Source: Ariolimax columbianus
Lineage: Eukaryota; Mollusca; Gastropoda; Stylommatophora; Arionidae
NCBI GenBank assembly: GCA_036924085.1
Contig: JAVGWX010000002.1
Coordinates: 51,114,172 to 51,178,171 of the forward strand
DNA: 64,000 bases
Direction: 5' to 3'
Part shown: positions 54,116 through 64,000 of the stretch, piece by piece
Layout of the letters: every line of letters begins with the position of its first letter
Numbering within the stretch: position 1 is the first letter of the stretch
Notes under the pieces: model-generated
The model's database searches: none
What the model saw: only the letters and a program-made list of their open reading frames with translations
What the model was told of the DNA's origin: nothing
Translations under genes and position numbers: made by a program

Positions 54116-54974
54116 AGAATGTCAATACCTGTAGATTGTCAGTTGTAGTCTAGTCAAATCAGCACAGTTAAGCCCACGATTTGATTTATATTTCACAGCA
54201 AGGCAAATCTCCTTTGTTGATTTTCGAGCTGTCTTTCGTAGATCTCTGATCTGCTTGGAATTTTTCAAAAATTTTCGTCCACTACCAGATCCTGTTTTTG
54301 GCTCAAAATGGCAATCTGGCTATTCAGGAACTGGAACAGTCTGAAGATGCCTCTTTGTCTGTTTAAGTAACTAAGCAAGATCACTTCTAAGTGGATACGT
54401 TTTTAGAAATATGTAACTTGGGGCACCTGAACAGTACACGGCTTGTATTAAACCAGAAAGATCCGTTAGTTATTTTAAAAAAAAATACACGCAACAATCT
54501 AACCTAGAGATTTGTTTCAGAATAGTAAAATCTTGTCATTGATTTCTTTTGGGGGAAAACTCTCTCTGATCTTAATTCTTTCAAAGATTAATTGTAACTC
54601 ATGATGCAAGTATACAATGTAGGCAATCTTGCTATCAGAAAGATGTAGTCTTATTTTTGTCTTCGAGCCAGCAATCCACGAAGCTCTCAGCAACAATATT
54701 AAAAATGAATATGGATATGTTCAGATGGGTAAATCTGTGTACTGTACTCCAGAATCCCCTGGAAATAAAAGTGAAGAATACACCGTGTCAAGATTATATT
54801 CAACACTGATGTTTGTTAGTTTACGCTTGTTGTGTGTTGAGCAGTGCTTATTTCACTCCATAAAAGTACCAATTTTGTTACCAGACATTCATTTCTCTCA
54901 TTTGACCCAGATATAAATGGTTTCATGTCGTACTGTTAAGTGAATACTGCCCATGCGCAGCGATGAAGAAAACT
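54116..54974. other. Upstream of the Ly6-like gene; unassigned
   Basis: Would hold the promoter and 5' UTR of the Ly6-like gene. I see no clear TATA box or other element. Confidence 0.3.
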
Positions 54975-55156
54975 GGTCCAACCATCTCATCTAGGCTATA
55001 GGGATCGACGCGATCCCTGTAGTAATGAACGTCACGCAGATGAAACCAAGGATAGCCTAACAGCCTGGAAGTCACCGGTACACCTTCATCGGCATGTTCA
55101 CTTCACGCCCTTTTTTAGAGCTCTCAAAAGAGTATAAATGCTCATTGTGGGCATTC

Positions 55157-55190
<34 letters not shown>

Positions 55191-55192
55191 GG
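54975..55192 (+). repeat. (AAC)n-family repeat with tail
   Basis: GTAGTAATGAACGTCACGCA, CAGATGAAACCAAGGATAGC, CTTCATCGGCATGTTCACTT and TGCTCATTGTGGGCATTCAA, then a clean (AAC)n at 55157-55191. Confidence 0.85.
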
Positions 55193-55714
55193 TAATCTTT
55201 GTATCCTTTCTTCTGCTCCCTGTCGAGTGCTTGCCTGTCCTGTACTTACAGTACAACAGCTACTTGGAAATGCTTATCAGGCATGCACAGCTCATCTGCT
55301 CTGGGCTCACTGCAGCAGCTTTTGAATATCAGAAAGCCTCGACCTGCTGAGGACTTCAGAGTTTGACAATCAATGCAACCAGCTGGTTGAATTGCAGATA
55401 TCACTGACACGCTGTAAGCTAAGTCCTTTAAAGGACGAAGAAATAACCAAAAAGAAAAGAAAAAAGAAGACGAAGAAGACAAAGGAAGAATAAGACGAAG
55501 AAAAATAAATGAATCTCAAAGAGGAGAATGGAAGATTATCATGCCTTAGAAGAAATTAGGTTATCTCGACTCATCGGTATCGAGAGTACACTTGTCAGGT
55601 TTAGGAGCGTTAATAATTGTCTGACTTGGATAAACAGATTAGGATAGCTAGCCGGACAGATGATTATACAGTGAAGAAAATCATGGGGACATAACTGGTC
55701 TTCTTTGCTGTTTC
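55193..55714. other. Unassigned sequence
   Basis: A purine-rich AAGAAAAG/GAAGAAGAC stretch lies near 55430-55505. Nothing else. Confidence 0.5.
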
Positions 55715-56010
55715 TGTAGGTTCTTTCTTCGTCCTTTGTAGTTTATATGATTTTCCTTGCTGTTACCGGAGTTTATATGGTTTTCTTTGTTGTTTCCCGA
55801 GTTTATTTTATTTCCTTGTTGTTAGGTTTTTCTTGTTGTTTCCTGAGTTTATATAGTTTTCCTTGTTTCCTGAGTTTAAATGGTTTTCCTTGTTTCTAGA
55901 GTTTATATGGTTTTCCTTGTTTCCTGAGTTTATATGGTTTTCCTTGTTGTTTCCCGAGTTTGTATGGTTTTCCTTGTTTCCTGAGTTTATATGGTTTTTC
56001 TTGTTGTTTC
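55715..56010. repeat. Minisatellite, 25-31-bp unit, about 11 copies
   Basis: Units contain GAGTTTATATGGTTTTCCTT and GTTTCCT, with or without GTTGTTTCC. Confidence 0.9.
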
Positions 56011-56309
56011 TGCCGCTTCCGTAAAGTATTGTTTATCAAGCCAGCTCACTGTCGACTAAGCTAAGCGCTTCACAAAGAGCATATTACTCCCGCCGAAATA
56101 TCCTCAAGACTCGTCAGTCTTCCTGACACGGAAAATTGGAACGCAATGGACGAAAGACTCAGCAAGCGAACAAGTGACCTTATATATGTGCTCCACTACG
56201 AAGATTCTAATGGATCTTAGACATACAACCTGACCGTGTCATGTATACGAACACAAACAGGTTTCGGATGTTAGCCATGTCAATAACCGCTTCGCTACGC
56301 CCTTCCCAA

Positions 56310-56630
56310 CGTTAGAAGTGATGGCATTATGCCACACGAAACATCAGGGAGCCAAGAAGCAGTGATGGCACTACGCCACACGAAACATCAGGGAGTCAAG
56401 ATGCAGTGATGGCACTACGCCACACGAAACATCAGGGAGCCAAGATGCAGTGATGGCATTATGTCGAACGAGACATCAGGGAGCCAAGGTCCAGTGATGG
56501 TATTATGTCACACGAAACATCAGGGAGCCAAGATGCAGTGATGGCATTATGTCACACGAAACATCAGGGAACCAAGATGCAGTGATGGACTAAGGTGCAC
56601 GAGACATAACAGGAAGTTAAGATGCTAGAC
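56310..56630. repeat. Minisatellite, 44-bp unit, about 7 copies
   Basis: Units contain AGTGATGGCATTATGCCACA, CGAAACATCAGGGAGCCAAG and ATGC. Confidence 0.9.
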
Positions 56631-57652
56631 TTATGCAAACTCCTCTTCGGTGGCTTTTGACGATATTTTGAAAGACAGCAGTAATCCTATTCTTCGTATA
56701 TCCAATTCTTCAACAAATGGCTGGAATATGGCCCCCTAAAAGATGGCCAAGGAAAGCCAAATGCATTGTCGGACCTATGCTTCAGCAAAGAACTGGAAAA
56801 TAGCTCCCTAAAAGATGGCTAGGGAAAGCCAATGTTGGGTCTATGCGCCCCCAAAGAGGGTGACGGAATTTAGGTTGAATGATAATTATCGTTAAGGAAA
56901 GTCTGATTCTAGTCATATTTTGAAGCAACGGTCCAATTAGGTAGTAGGGCTCACCCTAACCTGGTTAAAGTTCGCCCGTTTCCAGCCATTTATTTAAGCT
57001 TAAGGCCGGACACGGTATTTGGTTTTCCCAAACTATCTATTGGGAAATCCTGATTTAAACCGCTTGTTGAAGCATGGGCGTAACACTAAATTTGGCTTTC
57101 CCCAATCAACTTTAAGGAACGCCTATATCTAGTCATTTGTGGTTTCTTGCCATTGTTTTCACAAGCTGAGGTTACTAGCTTCATGCGCAACCTTCTTTAG
57201 TCGGCTCGTACGATATGCAAGGAAAGAAATAGTCGACCTATATTCTTTGCTCTATGACCCAGGAACGACTCGGGTAAATGTTAAATAACTCATGCTAAAT
57301 CCCCGTGCCATATATCCTTGACATGTACATCCTTTTCCACTTTGTCAAGAATGCAACTCTTGTCTTTTATAATTGTTGTGATATTACACTGGCAAGTTTG
57401 GCTTGAATACCGTATGAATGGAGCTGTGTGGAATTTGACGTATTTTGTGGCAGTTTGGAGCTATTAGCGGTGTCACTTCATATATCCTTCTTACGCTTGT
57501 TCCTGGAATGCGTCCTTCACCTTGAGCCTCGTTAACATGACCCTAATTTCTAAATAACACTTGTCATTGTGTTATGAGGAATAATCTAGCTCTTCTTATA
57601 TGAACATGATTCGCTTTCTCGCTGCAGGTGAAGCATAGGTCCAGCACTACAG
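56631..57652. other. Degenerate duplicated segments; otherwise unassigned
   Basis: Around 56720-56850, CTAAAAGATGGCYARGGAAA recurs twice about 80 bp apart. Around 57160-57260 is a dispersed fragment related to 4820 and 49240. Confidence 0.5.
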
Positions 57653-57700
57653 TTGACCCATTTACAGGAATTATATTGTCCGAGCATCTGCAGTGGTGGT

Positions 57701-58012
57701 TTAAATGAAATGGGCGTTAAAGTAGTTATCCCTATCTGCAGCCCACTCTTTGACTATCAACTTGTAGTAGCTTATTCTTTCAAACCTGGATACCACTATG
57801 AGAATGTTCTTATTTGGGGATGTACATTTGTTATAGTTAAAACATTCTACAAGACATTTCTCTACATTTGAGGTTACCAACAACTCCCTCCCAGTGGGAT
57901 AGCAAACATTGCTGTTAGGAACGAAATGTTCAAGACTTTTGTGTAGGAAGTCATAATAATGTGTCGGGTGAGAAAACCCTTTCACTGCCTTCATCTTTGC
58001 TTTGCTTTCCAT
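57701..58012 (-). CDS. Unrecognised 103-codon open frame
   Basis: The minus-strand frame starts MESKAKMKAVKGFSHPTHYY and contains CLVECFNYNKCTSP and SRFERISYYKLIVKEWAADR. It does not lie in a tandem repeat and the composition is protein-like, with six cysteines or fewer. No domain recognised. The antisense plus-strand frame (57653-57871) is shorter. It could be an exon, part of a transposon, or chance. Confidence 0.25.
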   Translation of the reverse strand: MESKAKMKAVKGFSHPTHYYDFLHKSLEHFVPNSNVCYPTGRELLVTSNVEKCLVECFNYNKCTSPNKNILIVVSRFERISYYKLIVKEWAADRDNYFNAHFI

Positions 58013-58199
58013 AGCTACATATTAGTTTCCCGTTTACAGCTGGGTAGACTTCAGTGGGAGCGAACTCGATATGGAACGAAACGAAGTTTGTGAGGGAGTC
58101 TTTATTAGAGAAATAAAACCATGCAAAAATAATACATAAAAGAGAAGATAATAAATCTTAACTAGTAAATGGAAGAAAAATTGTAATATCGTATTAGCA

Positions 58200-59395
58200 G
58201 TGGAACTAAAAGTAGCAAATGTATAATACAATACATAGTCTATAACAAGCTCGGTGGCTATACAGATACTGAAAATAGATTAATGTTAAAGCAATCTCCA
58301 ATGTCTGGGATGTCTGCTCTTGCATACACATTGGCGATGGAGCCAATTTTAGCCGGTGTAAGTGGCTATTCAATCTCGTATGTACCATTCTCAAGCGGAA
58401 CAGGATCACTTATTCTGTTTGATCAAAACAGTGATGGTTGTCTCTTGTTTGGTCAACTCTCCTAATGACCTGAATAACGGTCTTCTTTTCTTGGAAGGGG
58501 ATTATTTGTTCGTTTTGTTCTCGTGTTGCTCCCTCCTTTGTCAATCTGCTGTCTCATTTCCTGGTATGCCACAGTGTGACGATATCCGATGTAGCCCTGC
58601 CCTTCTCGGGGCTTTTTGTTAGCCCAAGGCTTTCTAAAGCACTGACAGTTTATCATTCTAGAGGCTTTCAGAACTGACATTGTATCTATAAGAAATACAA
58701 CCTGCTCACATCGACTTTCTGTGTTGCTAATCATTTCTGCAGAAATAATTAGTGCCTGTACTTCAGCCGAATAGTTTGAACAAATAAGCGGAGACCTAGT
58801 GGTTTCTTATTTCTGGGTAGAAAAACATAGATTACTGCGTCTCATTCTTCACTGCTCTTGTTGCTAATCCATCAGCATATACCTGGATCCATGCTTCTCT
58901 GGGGTGCAGTTCATCGATCATGTCGCTTGCTGCTGCTTTCATTTGGAGAGCATTTTAATCTCTCATGGGGCAGGTGGCAAGTATGATTGTTTGACGCTGA
59001 GGTTTTGATGTTATTCCCATGGGGTTAGAAGGAGTATTGAATCCTCAGTGGTAATTTCTCCTTATATGTTCTCATTATTTTTTGGGACCGATGTACAAAG
59101 CTACTCTCTTCAATCTTCTACTGGTAAGATCTTCGAATCTGGTCTTCACTGGGTGTGCTGTTATGTTCTTGTACTTTTCTGCTTGTACCATGATCTTAGT
59201 GACCCGTCTATAGGAAAGAGGTGCGATGCGTGTGATTTTTATCCATTTGATACATTCAAATGGTCTTCATGGCGCCAGTAATCACGATGAACGCTTGGTT
59301 TTGTGCCCTATCTGCGATCTGTAGGTGTGATTTGTAGGCCATGTTGCTGATCCATGGTCCACTATTGGTCTTTTCACCTCAATATAGACCTAAAT
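58200..59395 (-). mobile_element. Jockey-like LINE, family F, 5'-truncated
   Basis: Minus-strand order: RT thumb region SNMAYKSHLQIADRAQNQAF and VITGAMKT (about 59350-59280); VQAEKYKN-like linker; RNase H with PREAWIQVYADGLATRAVKN near 58880, QVVFLIDTMSVL near 58690 and HCGIPGNETADRLTKEGA near 58575; then VILFRLRMVHTRLNSHLHRL at 58409 and the start of the tail. Frameshifts and stops are frequent. It is distinct from families A-D and E. Its 5' break abuts the 43-bp array at 59405. Confidence 0.75.
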
Positions 59396-59404
59396 AAGCT
59401 AGTT

Positions 59405-60725
59405 AATATAACTTATCAGGGGAAACATACTGATCGAGGTCTGCACTTCGCATCAGTGTCAGGTGAAACATACTGATCAAGATGAACATCTCACGTCATC
59501 GTCAAGGTGAAACATACTGATCACGATGAACATCTCACGTCATGGCTAGATGAAACATACTGAACGAGGTCTGCACTTCGTGTCAGGGTCAGGTGAAACA
59601 TACTGATCAAGATGAACACCTCACGTCATGACCAGGTAAAACATACTGATCGAGGTCTGCACTTCGCGTCAGGTCAGGTGAAACATACTGATCAAGGTCT
59701 GCATTTCGCGTCAGGGTAAGTGAAACATACTGATCAAGGTCTGCACTTCGCGTCATGGTCAGGTGAAACATACTGATCAAGGTCTGCACTTCGCGTCAGG
59801 GTCAGGTGAAACATACTGATCGAGGTCTGCACTTCGCGTCAGGGTCAGGTGAAACATACTGATCGAGGTCTGCACTTCGCGTCATGGTCAGGTGAAACAT
59901 ACTGATCAAGGTCTGCACTTCGCGTCAGGGTCAGGTAAAACATACTGATCGAGGTCTGCACTTCGCGTCAGGGACAGGTGAAACATACTGATCGAGGTCT
60001 GTACTTCGCGTCAGGGTCAGGTGAAACATACTGATCGAGGTTTGCACTTCGCGTCAGGGCCAGATGAAACATACTGATAGAGATCACACCTAACGTCAGG
60101 GTCAGGTGAAACATACTGATTAAGACTTCACCTCACGTTAGGGCAAGGTCAAACATATTGATCAAGATCTTCTTCTTCTTCTTCTTCTTCTTCTTCTTCT
60201 TCTTCTTCTTCTTCTTCTTCTTCTTCTTCTTCTTCTTCTCCTTCTTCGTCGTCGTCTTCTTCTTCTGCGTTTGTTCTCAATCTCCCGCTACCAAACCCCG
60301 AAAGGGCTTAAGTAGCAGAATGTAGTCCAGACAACGGAATGCGTTGTGTCGTAGTTTACAGCTTGACTGCGATATTTGCACCTTCGGTCCAACGCATCCG
60401 ACTTCAGCAAGCATTTTTTGAGGACCGGGTTAACATTCCCTCTTCGACCCCTTCTCCTTAGCCAGTCTGCCCTGTTGCAGCCTGTTATCCAGGATCACCG
60501 CGTGGAGGTGTAGAAGGGTCTTGGCCGCTCTGGTTCGCTGGCCCTGACTCTAGCAGTCAGCTATGGGTCGCTGACCACTGCAGCTCATGCGCTGCTCAGC
60601 GTCTTGATCCCTGATCAAGATCTCATATTCACGTTAGGGCCAGACCAAACATACTGACCAAGACGCCACCTCGCGTCAGGGCCAGATCAGACATCCCGAT
60701 CAAGGTCTCATCTTCACGTCTACGT
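59405..60725. repeat. Minisatellite, about 43-bp unit, about 20 copies, split by a SINE
   Basis: Units contain TCAGGTGAAACATACTGATC, GAGGTCTGCACTTCGC and GTCAGGG. It covers 59405-60170 and resumes at 60612-60725 with more diverged copies. The core resembles the head of the (AAC)n family, a copy of which follows at 60805. Confidence 0.9.
60171..60611 (-). mobile_element. SINE-like element of the 'S2' family, with a long (CTT)n end
   Basis: A perfect 12-bp duplication, TGATCAAGATCT, at 60159-60170 and 60612-60623. The left end is (CTT)n at 60171-60265. The rest matches 9262-9600 closely (TTCTCAATCTCCCGCTACCA, AAGGGCTTAAGTAGCAGAAT, GCATCCGACTTCAGCAAGCA, CCTGTTATCCAGGATCACCG). Confidence 0.88.
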
Positions 60726-60804
60726 TGATGTCTTGAACACTCACAATATTCTGGCCAACTAGATGGAGGTCGACACAGTGATTTTCACAGTCGTAGATCC
60801 ACTG

Positions 60805-61005
60805 AGAAGTTTCGACCAGGTGGACTAGGTACATCTTCTTCAGTGCGCCTTGGGATGTAAGAAGAGCCACTGTAACCCGCTACCAATGAAACGTCGTCAA
60901 AAGTTAACCCAGCACGGGTAGCTTTCAATATTAACACTTCCACCATCACCACCCCCCCCCCCCCCACCACTAACAACAACAACAACAGCAACAACAACAA
61001 CATCT
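60805..61005 (+). repeat. (AAC)n-family repeat with tail
   Basis: CAGTGCGCCTTGGGATGTAA, GCCACTGTAACCCGCTACCA and AGTTAACCCAGCACGGGTAG, then a run of C and an (AAC)n tail at 60971-61002. Matches the subfamily at 35620, 36890 and 41510 in reverse. Confidence 0.75.
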
Positions 61006-61904
61006 CACTTATCAAGGCAGCTCGTTCTAACGTCTTATCAACAACAACGGTGGCTTACCACTCAATATGGTGTCCCTATTGCCGACTTTAAAACAACTTG
61101 TGGCACTCTCTTTAAATGAAGAGCAGCAATCAAGAAGTGCTTTATATAGATACGAGAACATTTGTCCTTGCATTCGTCATATATAATACATATACATACA
61201 TCACATTCGCTTCCTTTCTGTCTCGACCCCTACCACCGTGCTCCCCAAATAGTTAACACCCCCCAAAAAATGTAAACATTGCAAACAGAATTCAGGGCAA
61301 CACTCGCGTAATATCAGAAGTTCAACCTGCGCAGTTCCTTGCTTTACAAAAGTTGCCGCTATTTGTTCGCATTTGGCTTGAGAAATTAGGTAGGAGTTAT
61401 GAAAAGAAAAAAAAGAAATCATAGGCGTAGGAGACCAATTACCAGCCTGACACACAAATTTACGACCATTTACATTTTAGTTGTCATTAGCTTCACATAA
61501 GAATTTGGTTCACCTTTCTAATGCCACATGCTAAATGTGGTCAAAACTTCTGCGAATTATCTTCAACTGAAGTTTTGCTTCTCAAACTGACAGAAGGGAC
61601 TGAAGATGTAACACCGTGAATGAGCTTATTGCTATAGGGTCAGTGAATCAGAACTGACCAAGACCCTATTCCGCCTCCAAGTGGCGGTCCAGGATGCAGG
61701 CTGTGCTATGAGTAGTCTGGCTAAGAGAATATGGATCGTAGCGAGAAGGCAAACATAGTATCCTAAAAATGCTAGCTGAAATAGGATGAGGCAGGCCGAA
61801 AGGCGTAAATATCGCAGCCTCACTATAAACGACGAACTCCGAAGAACAAACTATCAGAAATGGCGCACCCATTGTTTATTTCCCTAATATATGTTACCTA
61901 TTAT
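61006..61904. other. Unassigned; dispersed fragment at 61625-61700
   Basis: AGGGTCAGTGAATCAGAACT and GACCAAGACCCTATTCCGCC resemble 36505-36545. No gene supported. Confidence 0.45.
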
Positions 61905-62164
61905 AAAAATTAGAGCATCTACCAAGAAATTCAGAGGAAGAAAGATCAGAGGCTGGTTGGTTAAATGAACTCATTTTTGCAGATGATCAATGTCTACATT
62001 ACGAGAGTGAAAATTATCTGCAGCAACATCTGACTACACTCAACTCGGTATATGAAAGGTACAGTATACGAATTAACACATCCAAAACAAAAACTATGCA
62101 GATGAGCAGATCACCTGAAAACAATAATTTTATGGTTAACAGAACCCAGATAAAACAAGTGCAA
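61905..62164 (+). pseudogene. RTE-type reverse transcriptase fragment
   Basis: One open frame reads NELIFADDQCLHYESENYLQ, then LTTLNSVYERYSIRINTSKT and NRTQIKQVQEIKYLGSIF. FADD is the RT catalytic motif; the SKTKTM and KYLGS blocks follow at normal spacing for RTE-type ORF2. Instead of the rest of the thumb domain, the frame enters the 57-bp array. Confidence 0.8.
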
Positions 62165-64000
62165 GAGATCAAGTACTTGGGCAGTATTTTCACACATGAT
62201 GGAGGTTTAGATAGAGAGATTGAGATCAAGTACTTGGGCAGTATTTTCACACATGATGGAGGTTTAGATAGAGAGATTGAGATCAAGTACTTGGGCAGTA
62301 TTTTCACACATGATGGAGGTTTAGATTGAGAGATTGAGATCAGGTACTTGGGCAGTATTTTCACACATGATGGAGGTTTAGATAGAGAGATTGAGATCAA
62401 GTACTTGGGCAGTATTTTCACACATGATGGAGGTTTAGATTGAGAGATTGAGATCAGGTACTTGGGCAGTATTTTCACACATGATAGAGGTTTAGATTGA
62501 GAGATTGAGATCAGGTACTTGTGCAGTATTTTCACACATGATAGAGGTTTAGATTGAGAGATTGAGATCAAGTACTTGGGCAGTATTTTCACACATGATG
62601 GAGGTTTAGATAGAGAGATTGAGATCAAGTACTTGGGCAGTATTTTCACACATGATGGAGGTTTAGATAGAGAGATTGAGATCAAGTACTTGGGCAGTAT
62701 TTTCACACATGATGGAGGTTTAGATTGAGAGATTGAGATCAGGTACTTGGGCAGTATTTTCACACATGATAGAGGTTTAGATTGAGAGATTGAGATCAGG
62801 TACTTGTGCAGTATTTTCACACATGATGGAGGTTTAGATTGAGAGATTGAGATCAGGTACTTGGGCAGTATTTTCACACATGATGGAGGTTTAGATAGAG
62901 AGATTGAGATCAAGTACTTGGGCAGTATTTTCACACATGATAGAGGTTTAGATAGAGAGATTGAGATCAAGTACTTGGGCAGTATTTTCACACATGATGG
63001 AGGTTTAGATAGAGAGATTGAGATCAAGTACTTGGGCAGCATTTTCACACATGATAGAGGTTTAGATAGAGAGATTGAGATCAGGTACTTGAGCAGTATT
63101 TTTACACATGATGGAGGTTTAGATAGAGAGATTGAGATCAGGTAATTGGGCAGTAATTTCACACATGATGGAGGTTTAGATAGAGAGATTGAGATCAAGT
63201 ACTTGGGCAATATTTTCACACATGATGGAGGTTTAGATAGAGAGATTGAGATCAGGTACTTGGGCAGTATTTTCACACATGATGGAGGTTTAGATAGAGA
63301 GATTGAGATCAAGTACTTGGGCAGTATTTTCACACATGATGGAGTTTTAGATAGAGAGATTGAGATCAGGTACTTGGGCAGTATTTTCACACATGATGGA
63401 GGTTTAGATAGAGAGATTGAGATCAGGTACTTGGGCAGTATTTTCACACATGATATAGGTTTAGAGAGAGAGATTGAGATCAGGTACTTGGGCAGTATTT
63501 TCACACATGATGGAGGTTTAGATAGAGAGATTGAGATCAAGTACTTGGGCAGTATTTTCACACATGATGGAGGTTTAGATAGAGAGATTGAGATCAAGTA
63601 CTTGGGCAGTATTTTCCCACATGATGGAGGTTTAGATAGAGACATTGAGATCAAGTACTTGGGCAGTATTTTCCCACATGATGGAGGTTTAGATAGAGAG
63701 ATTGAGATCAAGTACTTGGGCAGTATTTTCACACATGATGGAGGTTTAGATAGAGAGATTGAGATCAGGTACTTGGGCAGTATTTTCACACATGATGGAG
63801 GTTTAGATAGAGAGATTGAGATCAAGTACTTGGGCAGTATTTTCACACATGATGGAGGTTTAGATTGAGAGATTGAGATCAGGTACTTGGGCAGTATTTT
63901 CACACATGATGGAGGTTTAGATAGAGAGATTGAGATCAGGTACTTGGGCAGTATTTTCACACATGATGGAGGTTTAGATAGAGAGATTGAGATCAAGTAC
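62165..64000. repeat. 57-bp minisatellite made from RT coding sequence, 32 copies, runs off the window
   Basis: Unit starts fall at 62165 + 57n without exception up to 63989. On the plus strand each unit encodes EIKYLGSIFTHDGGLDREI, the RT block just after the catalytic domain. Eight units have TGA (GATTGAGAG) and one has TAA near 63143, so the array is not one ORF. Units 62393-62563 and 62678-62848 are near-copies of one another as three-unit blocks. Confidence 0.97.

Noticed and set aside
62014..63996. 660-codon minus-strand open frame of a 19-residue repeat
   Set aside because: It is antisense to the 57-bp array. The sense strand is recognisable RT sequence, and a period divisible by three keeps all frames open.

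Overview
The window is repeat-dense eukaryotic DNA from an invertebrate. The tRNA-derived SINEs, the CR1-like, RTE-like and jockey-like LINEs and the mariner/Tc1 relics resemble those of gastropod molluscs, possibly a heterobranch sea slug. That assignment is inference. Long open frames here are almost all tandem repeats or broken transposons. The two host genes I can support have short exons that no single long ORF reveals.

Host genes, both on the minus strand. (1) Four exons at 10355-10519, 8142-8365, 5925-6101 and 3881-4007 join in phase (1-1, 0-0, 0-0). They encode the N-terminal part of an intracellular scaffold resembling the BCAP/BANK1/Dof (DBB) family: a TIR-like domain, then the start of a DBB-like domain. 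The 3' end lies off the left edge or is hidden in the first 3.5 kb. (2) Three exons at 54040-54115, 46531-46650 and 44261-44424 join in phase (1-1, 1-1). They give a complete 119-residue secreted cysteine-rich protein with a Ly6/uPAR-like cysteine pattern.

Layout. 1-2.3 kb: CR1-like LINE interrupted by a jockey-like 3' end. 2.3-11 kb: scaffold-gene exons, whose introns hold minisatellites, SINEs, an internally deleted mariner and copies of an (AAC)n-tailed repeat. 11-16 kb: SINE, minisatellite, a fold-back mariner relic and an RTE-like LINE. 16-21.4 kb: a 48-bp minisatellite, a long TAC microsatellite and a 1.9-kb pyrimidine tract. 22.6-25.9 kb: the longest CR1-like copy (ORF1 end, endonuclease, RT). 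26.4-27.1 kb: 15-bp minisatellite. 28.1-31.9 kb: Tc1 relic and nested jockey/RTE elements. 31.9-32.6 kb: 21-bp minisatellite. 34-43.9 kb: SINEs, (AAC)n repeats, the third CR1 copy, an RTE end and CA/TTG tracts. 44-54 kb: the Ly6-like gene, whose introns hold 36-bp and 63-bp arrays and SINEs. 55-61 kb: more arrays, a jockey-like LINE and a SINE inside an array. 62-64 kb: an RTE-type RT fragment whose one 19-codon segment is amplified 32 times to the window edge.

The main theme is minisatellites seeded from recognisable sequence: an exon/splice-donor junction (3.5-3.9 kb), an RT coding segment (62-64 kb), probably a LINE C-terminus (49.7-50.3 kb), and the head and tail of a dispersed (AAC)n repeat (6.2, 10.1, 41, 51.4 and 59-60 kb).
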